Part shown: piece after piece, positions 39,561-47,975 of the stretch
Layout: the number at the start of each line of letters is the position of its first letter
How positions within the stretch are numbered: position 1 is the first letter of the stretch
Made by a program: the position numbers and the translations under genes
Notes under the pieces: generated by a model
Told to the model about the DNA's origin: nothing
Seen by the model: the letters and a program-made list of their open reading frames with translations, nothing else
Databases searched by the model: none
Origin: Mycolicibacterium boenickei
Lineage (GTDB): Bacteria > Actinomycetota > Actinomycetes > Mycobacteriales > Mycobacteriaceae
Length of the DNA: 64,000 nt
Direction of reading: 5' to 3'
Assembly (NCBI RefSeq): GCF_010731295.1
Contig: NZ_AP022579.1
Location: forward strand, 5,270,001-5,334,000

Positions 39561-40517
39561 ATGCGACGGGGGCCGTCGAAGCTGAAGATTGCGAACGCGG
39601 CCGGCATGACGGCGGTGGTCGCGATGGCCGCCGTGACAGTCGGCTGCGAAGCCCGCGTCTACGGGACCACGCCGGCGCCTGCCGGAGTGCCGCAACTGAC
39701 CGTCGTCGCCCCTCAGGGCAGCATGGCTCCCCTGCCGGAAGCCCCGCCCGGCGAGCCCGCCGCAGCCTTCATGGGTCTCGGAGACCGGGCGCAACAGGCC
39801 ACGGAGGACGCCGCCGATGCCGGCGCCGAGATCTCCCTGCTGGTGCTCGACCGCAACTCCGGTCAGCTGGTGTCCAACGGGAACGGGGCGCCCATCGCCA
39901 TCGCATCGGTGGTCAAGTTGTTCATCGCCGACGATCTGCTGTTGCAGGAGGCCAAGCGCCAAACCGTGCTCAGTCCCGAGGACCGCGAGAACCTCGACGT
40001 GATGCTGCGGTCCTCCGACGACAGCGCCGCCGAGGTGTTCTGGAACCGCAGCGGCGGCAGCGCGATCGTCAACCGGGTGGCCGCCCGCTACGGCCTGGCC
40101 TCGACCCGGCCGCCGAACGACGGGCGCTGGTGGAACACCATCAGTACCGCGGCCGATCTGGTCCGCTACTACGACATGTTGATGAACGGCAGCGGCGGCC
40201 TTCCCGCCGAACAGGCCAACGTCATCCTGTCCAACCTGGCCCAATCGACCCCCGACGCCATCGACGGCACGCAGCCGGGCGGGACCTATCCCCAACGATT
40301 CGGCATTCCCGACGGCCTCTATGCCGAGCCGGTTGCGGTCAAGCAGGGCTGGATGTGCTGTATCGGTTCGGACTGGATGCACCTGTCGACCGGAGTGATC
40401 GGTGCCGACCGCCGCTTCATCATGGTGATCAGCTCGCTGCAGCCCACGAACGCGGCCACCGCGCGCGACACCATCACCGACGCCGTGAAGACGGTGTTCC
40501 CCGGCGGCCGGATCTAG
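39561..40517 (+). CDS. lppW: Lipoprotein LppW, beta-lactamase-like fold
   Basis: A 318-residue exported lipoprotein at the position of Rv2905. A hydrophobic signal peptide ends in a lipobox with Cys29 (VTVGC). The exported part is a serine-hydrolase fold of the penicillin-binding/beta-lactamase kind: Ser116-x-x-Lys119 in ASVVKLF, a second motif [10 protein letters not shown], and a late KQGWM in place of the usual KTG. The changes in the third motif leave enzymatic activity in doubt. AAGGAGG precedes the ATG. It is transcribed away from rplS and overlaps the stop of trmD by 4 bp. Confidence 0.88.
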   Translation: MRRGPSKLKIANAAGMTAVVAMAAVTVGCEARVYGTTPAPAGVPQLTVVAPQGSMAPLPEAPPGEPAAAFMGLGDRAQQATEDAADAGAEISLLVLDRNSGQLVSNGNGAPIAIASVVKLFIADDLLLQEAKRQTVLSPEDRENLDVMLRSSDDSAAEVFWNRSGGSAIVNRVAARYGLASTRPPNDGRWWNTISTAADLVRYYDMLMNGSGGLPAEQANVILSNLAQSTPDAIDGTQPGGTYPQRFGIPDGLYAEPVAVKQGWMCCIGSDWMHLSTGVIGADRRFIMVISSLQPTNAATARDTITDAVKTVFPGGRI

Positions 40518-41197
40518 GACTCGTCGAGCAGATCCGGTCTGCGCTCGCGGGTGCGCTGCAACGATTGCTCATGGCGCCACGCGGCCACCTTGGCGTGGTC
40601 CCCCGACAGCAGCACATCGGGCACATCGAGCCCACGCCAGCTCTGCGGCCGGGTGTAGCTCGGCCCCTCAAGCAGGCCGTCGGAGTGCGAATCCTGTTGG
40701 TGCGATGCGGGATTGCCCAACACGTCGGGCATCAACCGGACCACCGCCTCGATCATGACCAACGCCGCCGACTCACCGCCGTTCAGGACGTAGTCGCCGA
40801 TCGAAACCTCTTCGACCCGCATCCGGCGTGCCGCGTCTTCGGCCACCCGTTGATCGATCCCCTCATATCGCCCACAGGCGAAGACCAGGTGCGACTCGGT
40901 GCTCCAGCGCTCGGCCACGGCTTGGGTGAAGGGGCGACCGGCCGGGGTCGGTACCACCAGAAGTGTTTCCTCGGAACAAATTTCGTCGAGCGCCTCACCC
41001 CACACCGGCGCTTTCATGACCATGCCTGGGCCCCCGCCGTACGGTGAGTCATCCACCGACCGGTGCACATCATGGGTCCAGTCACGCAGGTCGTGCACGG
41101 CCACGCTGAGGATTCCGGCGTCTATCGCCTTGCCCGGCAACGACTGCCGGATCGGATCGAGATAAGCCGGGAAGATCGTGACGACGTCAATACGCAC
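40514..41197 (-). CDS. trmD: tRNA (guanine37-N1)-methyltransferase
   Basis: A 227-residue SPOUT (knotted) methyltransferase that makes m1G37 in tRNA, preventing frameshifts. Visible landmarks are [42 protein letters not shown] and [19 protein letters not shown], which contains the catalytic Asp-containing loop and the S-adenosylmethionine knot. The GTG start is 11 bp after rimM. It is the last gene of rpsP-khpA-rimM-trmD, the usual order. It converges on lppW. Confidence 0.95.
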   Translation of the reverse strand: MRIDVVTIFPAYLDPIRQSLPGKAIDAGILSVAVHDLRDWTHDVHRSVDDSPYGGGPGMVMKAPVWGEALDEICSEETLLVVPTPAGRPFTQAVAERWSTESHLVFACGRYEGIDQRVAEDAARRMRVEEVSIGDYVLNGGESAALVMIEAVVRLMPDVLGNPASHQQDSHSDGLLEGPSYTRPQSWRGLDVPDVLLSGDHAKVAAWRHEQSLQRTRERRPDLLDES

Positions 41198-41208
41198 TGC
41201 GCGGCCCG

Positions 41209-41736
41209 TCAGACCTGGTCCAGGTTCAGCAGACCGTCCGGAGGGTCGATGACGAGAGTTCCCGTGTCCCGCGACACCGACGTGACGATGGCGGTGACGA
41301 ACGGCACCAGCACTTCACGGCCGTCCGGGTCGGCCTTGATGGACAACAGCTCGCCCGCGGCGGTGTGCAACACCTCGCGCACGACTCCCACCGGGGTGTC
41401 GTCGACGGTGACAACCCGCAGGCCTTCGAGTTCGTGGTCATAGAACTCGTCGGGATCATCGATCGCGGGCAGGTCTGCGGTGTCGACGACGAACACGGTG
41501 CCGCGCAACGCATCGGCCGCGTTGCGGTCGGTGACACCGGCCAGACGAATCAGCAGCCTGCCGGCGTGATCGCGCACGGACTCGACGGAGAAATTGCGCT
41601 CGGCACCCCCCTTTGCGCGGCCCCGCAGGGCCACGCCAGGGGCGAACCGGGCGTCGGGGTCGTCGGTACGGACCTCGACGACGACCTCACCGGAAATGCC
41701 GTGAGCTTTGACAACCCGCCCGACAACCAGGTCCAT
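41209..41736 (-). CDS. rimM: 16S rRNA maturation factor RimM
   Basis: A 175-residue 30S assembly factor that binds protein S19. The N-terminal RimM domain starts [20 protein letters not shown], the linker contains [21 protein letters not shown], and the C-terminal PRC barrel has [15 protein letters not shown] and [12 protein letters not shown] 41736 is chosen because it leaves a 10-bp gap to khpA; the frame opens 42 codons further upstream only as a shadow. Normal length. Confidence 0.95.
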   Translation of the reverse strand: MDLVVGRVVKAHGISGEVVVEVRTDDPDARFAPGVALRGRAKGGAERNFSVESVRDHAGRLLIRLAGVTDRNAADALRGTVFVVDTADLPAIDDPDEFYDHELEGLRVVTVDDTPVGVVREVLHTAAGELLSIKADPDGREVLVPFVTAIVTSVSRDTGTLVIDPPDGLLNLDQV

Positions 41737-41746
41737 GGATCCGACG

Positions 41747-41989
41747 CTACTGGTCGGTGTCCACCACGTCGACGCGAATTCCGCGCCCACCGATACCTGC
41801 GACCAGCGTCCGCAGCGCGGTGGCCGTACGGCCGCCACGGCCGATGACCTTGCCCAGGTCATCGGGGTGCACGTGCACCTCGACGGTCCGGCCGCGGCGG
41901 CTGGTGACCATGTCGACGCGTACGTCGTCGGGATTGTCCACGATGCCGCGGACCAGGTGCTCGACGGCGTCGACCACGACAGAACTCAC
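41747..41989 (-). CDS. khpA: KH-domain RNA-binding protein KhpA
   Basis: An 80-residue single type II KH domain with the GxxG-type loop in [19 protein letters not shown]. It corresponds to Rv2908c. KhpA binds RNA, often with KhpB, and influences cell division and translation in Gram-positive bacteria. It lies 8 bp after rpsP and 10 bp before rimM. GTG start. Confidence 0.93.
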   Translation of the reverse strand: MSSVVVDAVEHLVRGIVDNPDDVRVDMVTSRRGRTVEVHVHPDDLGKVIGRGGRTATALRTLVAGIGGRGIRVDVVDTDQ

Positions 41990-41997
41990 TGCGATGC

Positions 41998-42471
41998 TCA
42001 GCTCTCGCTTGCGGCTTCGTCGGCGGCCTCGGCAGCCGGGGCCTCAGCCTCGGTGGTCTCGGCGGCGGCCTCGTCCTTCTTCGGAGCCTTCTTCTTCTTG
42101 GGCGTGACAGCCGCGGCACCGGTGCCACTCTCGGCCTCGGCCAGCGCCGCGTTGAACAGCTCCAGCTTGGACGGCTTGGGCTCCTTGACCTTCAGCGTGC
42201 CCTCGGCGCCCGGCAGGCCCTTGAACTTCTGCCAGTCACCGGTGATCTTCAGCAGGGCCAGCACCGGCTCGGTGGGCTGGGCACCGACACCCAGCCAGTA
42301 CTGCGCGCGCTCCGAATCGATCTCGATCAGGCTCGGCTCTTCCTTGGGGTGGTAACGGCCGATGACCTCGATGGCGCGGCCTTCGCGGCGGGTGCGCGCG
42401 TCGGCGACAGCGATGCGGTACTGGGGGTTGCGGATCTTGCCAAGCCGGGTGAGCTTGATCTTGACAGCCAT
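41998..42471 (-). CDS. rpsP: Small ribosomal subunit protein bS16
   Basis: A 157-residue 30S protein. Residues 1-95 are the S16 core ([49 protein letters not shown]). The C-terminal 40 residues are an Ala/Glu-rich tail with a KKKKAPKK block; such tails occur in mycobacterial S16. AAGGAG lies 10 bases before ATG 42471. It is the first gene of the rpsP-khpA-rimM-trmD operon. Confidence 0.95.
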   Translation of the reverse strand: MAVKIKLTRLGKIRNPQYRIAVADARTRREGRAIEVIGRYHPKEEPSLIEIDSERAQYWLGVGAQPTEPVLALLKITGDWQKFKGLPGAEGTLKVKEPKPSKLELFNAALAEAESGTGAAAVTPKKKKAPKKDEAAAETTEAEAPAAEAADEAASES

Positions 42472-42642
42472 GGTTAAGACTTCTCCTTGAGTGTCACGCT
42501 GCAATTCAGCGATGCGGGCGGAATTGCCCGATCCGGTTTTGCCTTACGTGTGTGACCGCCGCACAGCGCATCGAACGAGTCGCGCGGCAGACAGCCGCCA
42601 ATTGTGCCAGAGCGATGTCGACCAGCCCAAATCCGGTCCCGA

Positions 42643-42691
42643 TGGCCAGTTGTCGCACAACTTCCCGCCGGTTGCGTGTCACAACTGGCCA
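42643..42691. terminator. Long hairpin between the SnoaL-like gene and rpsP
   Basis: Perfect 11-bp arms at 42643-42653 and 42681-42691. The 27-base loop can pair further through CAAC (42658-42661) with GTTG (42671-42674). It starts 23 bp past the SnoaL-like stop on the - strand, so it probably terminates that operon before the rpsP promoter. Confidence 0.6.
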
Positions 42692-42713
42692 CTCAGCGCG
42701 TCAACCGACCGCG

Positions 42714-43133
42714 TCACACCACCTTGTCGAAACACTTGGTCTCGACCCGGCGGCTCATCCGCCACCCCTCGGAGGTCCGGACGAACTCGTCCTCGTACCA
42801 GAGCCCGCAGAACAACACCTGTTGCTCCAGCCCCGGCAGCACCATCGGGTTGAAGCAGATCGTGCGGGAGGACGCCTTGTCCCCGTCGATCTTCACATCG
42901 AAGTTGCCGAGCATGTGGGCGTAGGCCGGAAAGTTCGGCAGCACCTCGGCCAGCCACGCCTTGACCTCCGGGTAGTGGCCGTCGATACCGCCCATTGCCC
43001 GGTAGTCGATGTAGGCGTCGGGTGTGAACACCACATCGAGGTCATCGAACAGTCGACGGTCGATCGCCGTGGAGTAGTCGATCAACAACTGCTGGATCTC
43101 CAGGCGATCCGAAATCTCGGCCAGGCTCAACAT
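42714..43133 (-). CDS. SnoaL-like (NTF2-fold) protein
   Basis: A 139-residue protein of the SnoaL/NTF2-like superfamily, at the position of Rv2910c. It starts LSLAEISDRLEIQQLLIDYS, with a helix then the curved sheet (VFTPDAYIDYRAMG, KASSRTICFNPMVL, and C-terminal RMSRRVETKCFDK). Members include small hydrolases, isomerases and plain binding proteins. The conserved Tyr/Asp early and His in AYAHMLGNF resemble the active-site pair of aromatic-dioxygenase-like SnoaL proteins. ATG 43133 is 19 bp downstream of the M42 peptidase stop, so the two are cotranscribed. Confidence 0.85.
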   Translation of the reverse strand: MLSLAEISDRLEIQQLLIDYSTAIDRRLFDDLDVVFTPDAYIDYRAMGGIDGHYPEVKAWLAEVLPNFPAYAHMLGNFDVKIDGDKASSRTICFNPMVLPGLEQQVLFCGLWYEDEFVRTSEGWRMSRRVETKCFDKVV

Positions 43134-43152
43134 GGCTCGATTCAACACCAGG

Positions 43153-44388
43153 TCAGGATTGGGGGCCCTCCGACGGCGGCCAATGCGTCCCCGGCGAGGC
43201 GTCCCCCGGCTCGGTGAAGTCTCCGCGGGACAACGGCACCCACTGCTCGCTAGGAGCCGGCTGCTTCGAGGACGGGAAGTCGCGCAGCGCACCGGTCGGG
43301 CTGGAATCCCATGCCTCGAACGTCAACGGTGTCTGCAGCCAAGCGTTGAGCAACAGATAGGTCGCCTCCAACGAGTCCAGGTGGGTCCGCTCCCAACCGT
43401 GGCTCCCGTCGAGGCCGAACCCCAGCAGTGCCGCGCGGGTGCCCGCGCCGGCCTCGATGGCGGCTGCCGCGTCGGACCGGTAGTAGCGGAACACGTCCCG
43501 CGCGAACGGGATGCCCTGTCCCTCGGCCAGGCGGCAGAGCTTGCGGGTCAGGTGATAGTCGAACGGGCCGTGCAGGTCGGCCATCGGGATCGTCACGCCG
43601 TGTTCGATCGAATGCTGCCCGGGGGCGCAGACCGCGTTGTCCACCGAGACCAGCTCGGCCACGTCGGGCGGAAGCCCGTGACTGGCACCGTGGCCCACTT
43701 CCTCGGTGATGGTCACCATGAGCGTGGCGCGGTGCGGGAGCACGATCTTCTGCTCCGAGATGGTCTTGGCCAGGGCCAGCGCGACCGCTACCCCGGCCTT
43801 CCCGTCGAGATGCCGCGACACCACGAAGCCGTCCTGGGTGAGTTCGGGGCTGGCGATCAGCGCGACGAAGTCACCCACGTTCAGACCCAGCCGTTCCAGA
43901 TCCGCCCGCGTCGACACATTTCGGTCCACCCGTACCTCGACGTGGTCCCAGTCGGTGGGCTGAGTGTCGATCTCGTCGCCGTAGGCATGCCCGCTGGCCT
44001 TGAGCGGCATGATCGTGCCCGTGAAGAACTCGTCGGGGTCGTCGGAGAAGATCCGCACCCGCGCACCCGCAGCGAACCGGGCGGAGAACGTGCCGACCGG
44101 GACGAGTTCGAGGCGGCCGTTGTCCTTCAGATTGCGGACCATGCACCCGATGGTGTCTGCGTGCACCACCAGCGCTCGATCGATCGTGGCCGACTCACCG
44201 GGCAGTTCGGCGGTCAACGCACCGCGCCGGGTCAACGTGAACGGCACGCCGAGATCGTTGAGAATGTCGCCGATCAACTGCATCACGGCGTCGGTGCGTC
44301 CCGACGGACTCGGGGTCTGCAGCAACGACAGCAGCGTGTCGACCATCCACTTACTTTCGGCCTCCGGCATGACGGCGGTCTCGGCCAC
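43153..44388 (-). CDS. M42-family aminopeptidase, NAGGN-system type
   Basis: A 411-residue dizinc peptidase. Metal ligands are suggested in VVHADTIGCM, SRHLDGKAGVAVALA, TITEEVGHGASHG and GSHGWERTH. The length and the segment ASGHAYGDEIDTQPTDWDHV fit the M42 subgroup annotated with N-acetylglutaminylglutamine amide (NAGGN) osmoprotectant genes, as I recall it. No NAGGN synthesis genes are in this window, so the peptide substrate is uncertain. The GTG start is divergent from dacB2 across 75 bp. The C-terminal 40 residues are Pro/Ser-rich and probably flexible. Confidence 0.8.
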   Translation of the reverse strand: MAETAVMPEAESKWMVDTLLSLLQTPSPSGRTDAVMQLIGDILNDLGVPFTLTRRGALTAELPGESATIDRALVVHADTIGCMVRNLKDNGRLELVPVGTFSARFAAGARVRIFSDDPDEFFTGTIMPLKASGHAYGDEIDTQPTDWDHVEVRVDRNVSTRADLERLGLNVGDFVALIASPELTQDGFVVSRHLDGKAGVAVALALAKTISEQKIVLPHRATLMVTITEEVGHGASHGLPPDVAELVSVDNAVCAPGQHSIEHGVTIPMADLHGPFDYHLTRKLCRLAEGQGIPFARDVFRYYRSDAAAAIEAGAGTRAALLGFGLDGSHGWERTHLDSLEATYLLLNAWLQTPLTFEAWDSSPTGALRDFPSSKQPAPSEQWVPLSRGDFTEPGDASPGTHWPPSEGPQS

Positions 44389-44463
44389 GTTTTCTCACCT
44401 CGAATTCGTCGGATCTTCCTCACACACCGATGCCCGCGGATTGTGCCACTAGGGTCAGTGGAC

Positions 44464-45348
44464 ATGGTCAGGCTCGTCGGCGCGATCTCGCTCTGTCTCG
44501 CAATACTTCTCCCAACAGCTCTACCAGGCTCCCCCGCGGCCTCCGCCGACAGCAGCGTGCAGCAGGTCGGCGCGACGCCCATCCCGGACGGTCCCGCCCC
44601 GGCCTGGATCATCGCCGACATGGACACCGGCCAGATCCTGGCCGGCCGGGATCAGTACGTTCCACACGCGCCCGCCAGCACCATCAAGACTCTGCTGGCG
44701 CTGGTGGCCCTCGATGAGATTCCGTTGGATGCCACGGTCGTCGCCGACGAAGCCGACGCCAAGGTCGAGTGCACCTGCGTCGGGGTCAAAGCCGGACGCA
44801 CCTACACCATGCGGCAGCTGCTGGATGCGGCACTGCTGGTGTCCGGCAACGACGCCGCCAACACATTGGCACACATGCTCGGCGGAACCGCCTCCGCCGT
44901 GGCCAAGATGAACGCCAAGGCCGCCGCGCTCGGCGCCGACGCCACCCATGCCGGGTCGCCATCGGGTCTGAACGGCCCCGGCATCGACGGGGCCACCACG
45001 CCGCGGGACCTGGCCGTGATCTTCCGCGCCGCGCTGGCGAATCCGGTGTTCGCGGCGATCACGTCATCGCCATCGGCGTCCTTCCCAGGTCCCACCGGAC
45101 CGGTCACGTTGGTCAATCAGGACGAGATGTTGGGCCGCTATCCAGGCATGCTCGGCGGTAAGACCGGTTTCACCGATGTGGCTCGCAAGACGTTCGTCGG
45201 TGCGGCGCAGCGCGACGGCCGCCGGTTGGTGATCGCCATGATGTACGGACTGGTCAAGGAAGGTGGCCCGACCTACTGGGACCAGGCCACCAGCCTGTTG
45301 GACTGGGGTTTCGCGCAGGACCGTTCAGCCGGCATCAGTCAGCTGTAG
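44464..45348 (+). CDS. dacB2: D-alanyl-D-alanine carboxypeptidase DacB2
   Basis: A 294-residue exported penicillin-binding protein that trims the terminal D-Ala of peptidoglycan stem peptides. A signal peptide ends near Ala28. The three active-site motifs are Ser72-TI-Lys75 in PASTIKTLL, Ser127-Gly-Asn129 in LLVSGNDAAN and Lys233-Thr-Gly in GGKTGFTD. It matches Rv2911 in place and in its C-terminal YGLVKEGGPTYWDQAT. A Cys pair in KVECTCVGVK is conserved in the mycobacterial group. The long frame upstream of 44464 is a shadow of the M42 gene. The paralogous gene follows 86 bp downstream. Confidence 0.92.
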   Translation: MVRLVGAISLCLAILLPTALPGSPAASADSSVQQVGATPIPDGPAPAWIIADMDTGQILAGRDQYVPHAPASTIKTLLALVALDEIPLDATVVADEADAKVECTCVGVKAGRTYTMRQLLDAALLVSGNDAANTLAHMLGGTASAVAKMNAKAAALGADATHAGSPSGLNGPGIDGATTPRDLAVIFRAALANPVFAAITSSPSASFPGPTGPVTLVNQDEMLGRYPGMLGGKTGFTDVARKTFVGAAQRDGRRLVIAMMYGLVKEGGPTYWDQATSLLDWGFAQDRSAGISQL

Positions 45349-45434
45349 CGGGCTGATCCGCACTGCGGCGCCGCAACCATACGGAGACCTGATCGCGCGC
45401 TGAGCGAGTCCTGTGATCCGTAGCGTCAAGCTCC

Positions 45435-46250
45435 GTGCGACGACGTTTCGCGGCGACCGTGCTCGCCCTCGGCGCGGTGCTGGCGGTCACACCCGCCGCG
45501 AACGCGCAGCCCGGTGTCCAGCCGGCGGGCGCCCAGATGCCCGACGGGCCGGCCAAGGCCTGGCTGGTCGCCGACATGGATACCGGCCAGGTGCTGGCGG
45601 CCAAAGATCCCAACGGCTCCTATGCCCCGGCCAGCACCATCAAGCCCCTGCTGGCGATGGTGGTCCTCGACCACCTTCGGCCCGACAATTTCGCCAGGGC
45701 CAACGAGTCCCACACCAAGGTCGAATGCTCGTGCGTTGGCCTCAAGCCGGGTCAGCCGTACACCACCCGCCAGCTGCTCGAGGCACTGCTGATGGTGTCG
45801 GGCAACGATGCGGCGAACATGCTCGCCGACATGCTCGGCGGCCGGCCCGCCACCGTGGCGGCGATGACGCGCAAGGCGGCCAGTGTCGGCGCCCGCAACA
45901 CCCGGGCCGGCTCACCGTCGGGCCTCGACGGCCCCGGCTGGGAAACCGTCACCACCCCGCACGATCTCGCGGTGATCCTGCGCGCGGCACTGCGGTACCC
46001 GCTCATCGCGCAGATCATGAGCCAACCGACGGCGCAGTTCCCCGGCAAGACGCTCACCAACCAGAACGAACTGCTCCAGCGATATCCCGGTGACATCGCA
46101 GGCAAGACCGGATACACCGACCTCGCCCGCAAGACGTATGTGGGTGCCGCCCAACGCGGTAACCGGCGGCTGATCGTGGTCCAGATGTACGGCACCGGCG
46201 ATCTCTACGGTCAGGCGATCGAGCTGTTCGACTACGGCTTCTCGCATTGA
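45435..46250 (+). CDS. D-alanyl-D-alanine carboxypeptidase, second tandem copy
   Basis: A 271-residue paralogue of the preceding gene. The signal peptide ends in ANAQP near residue 25. Active-site residues are Ser67-TI-Lys70, Ser-Gly-Asn in LMVSGNDAAN and Lys-Thr-Gly in AGKTGYTDLA. It also has the ECSCVGLK Cys pair. The two are alike along their whole length, so they are a tandem duplication that has diverged. The C-terminus is shorter, ending SH after a FDYGF segment, and lacks the KEGGPTYWDQ region. GTG start; 86 bp of spacer allow its own promoter. Confidence 0.88.
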   Translation: MRRRFAATVLALGAVLAVTPAANAQPGVQPAGAQMPDGPAKAWLVADMDTGQVLAAKDPNGSYAPASTIKPLLAMVVLDHLRPDNFARANESHTKVECSCVGLKPGQPYTTRQLLEALLMVSGNDAANMLADMLGGRPATVAAMTRKAASVGARNTRAGSPSGLDGPGWETVTTPHDLAVILRAALRYPLIAQIMSQPTAQFPGKTLTNQNELLQRYPGDIAGKTGYTDLARKTYVGAAQRGNRRLIVVQMYGTGDLYGQAIELFDYGFSH

Positions 46251-46355
46251 CGGTGCCCGTCTGCGGTAAAAGGTAGGGCCCCACCGAGACTCACCCCAAA
46301 CTAAGGTGACCCTAAATTCGCGTGGAGTACCCCGCGCGCGATGAGGGGAGCCGAT

Positions 46356-47897
46356 GTGTCCGACCGTGAGTTCTCGCTGGTGGTCGCCTATGGCACCGAT
46401 ATGGGTAACGCGGAAGACGCTGCCATGTCGTTCGCCGAAGCATCCACCGCGGCCGGAATCCCCGCCGAGGCCGTGGAGCTCAACCAGGTGGAACTCGACC
46501 ATCTCAGCACCACAACGCATTTCATCGTCGTGACGTCGACCTTCGGCGACGGCGAATTCCCCGACACCGCCACCTTGTTCTGGGAGGCGATCAGCGCCTC
46601 CACCGCGCGACTGGAGCACATGAGCTTCGCGGTGCTCGCCCTCGGCGACACGTCCTACGAATTGTTCTGCAACGCAGGCAAACTCCTCGACACACGACTC
46701 GAAGAGCTGGGCGCCACCCGGCTCGCAGACCGGGTCGACGTCGACGGGTACTACGAAGAACCCGCGGCAGCCTGGACCACCGACCTCGTCAAGCAGCTCA
46801 CCGCCGCACAGTCCGGGCCTACCGCGCGGCCCGTCGTCGCGGAGAACCCGGAGCCCCCGCTTCGCAACCAGGAGCGTCACCACCCCTTCACGGCTCCCCT
46901 CTCGGTCAATCGCCTGCTCACCTCGACCGAATCCGACAAGGAGGTCCGCCACTACGAGCTCGACCTCACCGGGTCCGGGATCGCCTATCAGGCCGGTGAT
47001 TCGCTGGCGGTCCATGCCCTCAACGATCCTGACCTGGTGGCGGCGATCCTTGCCGAACTCAAAGTGGGCGCCACGCACCGGGTAGCGGGGGCGGATGAGA
47101 CCTTGGGACTGCTGCTCACCGAGCGGCTCGAGATCCGCACACCCTCGCGCGCGCTGCAGGAGCTGGCCGGACCCGCCGCCTACGGCGAGGATGTCCTCGA
47201 TCTGATCCGCCGCGCCGACCTCACCGTCGATGACGTCATCGATACCTTGCGCCCGTTGCAGTTCCGCGATTACTCGATTGCCTCGAGTCCACTGGTGCAC
47301 CCAGATCGCGTGCACCTGACCGTGGCCACCGTGCGCTATCCCGGCGCCGGCCGCCGACACGGTGGTGTGGCCTCCACCTATCTGGCCGAGCGCACCCAGG
47401 CGGTTCGGATTCACCTGCGCCCCAACCATCATTTCCGGCTGCCGGCCGCCGATGTGCCGATCATCATGATCGGGCCCGGCACCGGGATCGCGCCGTTCCG
47501 CGCCTTCCTGCAGGAACGGCAGGCCACCACCGCATCGGGCCGGTCCTGGCTGTTCTTCGGCGACCGGCGCCGGGCCACCGACTTCCTCTACGGCGAGGAG
47601 CTGACCGGATTCGCCGGGTCCGGCACCCTGACCCGGCTCGATACCGCGTTCTCCCGCGATCAGGACACGAAAGAGTATGTGCAACACCGTATGCGGGAGA
47701 ACTCGGCCGAGCTGTTCAGCTGGCTACAGGACGGCGCACACCTCTATGTGTGCGGTGACGCCGACCGGATGGCCAAGGATGTCGACACCGCCCTGCACGA
47801 GATCGTCGCCGAGAGCGGCGGCATGGACGCCGACGCTGCGCACGCCTACGTCAACGACCTGATCAAGACGCACCGCTACGTGCGCGACGTGTACTAG
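46356..47897 (+). CDS. Diflavin NADPH reductase (CysJ/cytochrome P450 reductase type)
   Basis: A 513-residue electron-transfer protein. It has an FMN flavodoxin domain (1-140; YGTDMGNAEDAA, STFGDGEFPD, LGDTSYELFC), an FAD domain (about 180-370; RDYSIASSPL and GGVASTYLAE) and an NADPH domain (MIGPGTGIAPFRAFLQER, YVCGDADRMAKDV). The C-terminal Tyr of RYVRDVY would stack on FAD as in P450 reductases. It passes NADPH electrons one at a time to a partner such as sulfite reductase or a cytochrome P450. No such partner is adjacent. GTG 46356 with AGGGGA is preferred over ATG 46341. Convergent with the amidohydrolase gene; a hairpin lies between. Confidence 0.88.
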   Translation: MSDREFSLVVAYGTDMGNAEDAAMSFAEASTAAGIPAEAVELNQVELDHLSTTTHFIVVTSTFGDGEFPDTATLFWEAISASTARLEHMSFAVLALGDTSYELFCNAGKLLDTRLEELGATRLADRVDVDGYYEEPAAAWTTDLVKQLTAAQSGPTARPVVAENPEPPLRNQERHHPFTAPLSVNRLLTSTESDKEVRHYELDLTGSGIAYQAGDSLAVHALNDPDLVAAILAELKVGATHRVAGADETLGLLLTERLEIRTPSRALQELAGPAAYGEDVLDLIRRADLTVDDVIDTLRPLQFRDYSIASSPLVHPDRVHLTVATVRYPGAGRRHGGVASTYLAERTQAVRIHLRPNHHFRLPAADVPIIMIGPGTGIAPFRAFLQERQATTASGRSWLFFGDRRRATDFLYGEELTGFAGSGTLTRLDTAFSRDQDTKEYVQHRMRENSAELFSWLQDGAHLYVCGDADRMAKDVDTALHEIVAESGGMDADAAHAYVNDLIKTHRYVRDVY

Positions 47898-47909
47898 GGC
47901 GCTCCCCCG

Positions 47910-47967
47910 CGAGCAGACGCGTAGGTACCCGGAAACGCGCGTTCTGGGGTACCTACACGTCTGCTCG
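47910..47967. terminator. Bidirectional terminator-like palindrome
   Basis: 21-bp arms (47910-47930 and 47947-47967) with one mismatch, and in the loop a second perfect 10-bp palindrome AACGCGCGTT (47934-47943). It lies between convergent stops (47897 and 47976), 12 bp past the diflavin reductase stop. Probably terminates both genes. Confidence 0.75.
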
Positions 47968-47975
47968 GCCGAGAA

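Noticed and set aside
45364-45375. 12-bp perfect palindrome TGCGGCGCCGCA after dacB2
   Set aside because: Short GC palindromes of this kind are expected by chance in DNA of this composition; not enough to call a terminator.
46301-46317. IdeR-box-like sequence (CTAAGGTGACCCTAAAT) before the diflavin reductase gene
   Set aside because: It has TTAGG-type half sites, but their spacing does not match the 19-bp IdeR palindrome and too many inner bases differ.
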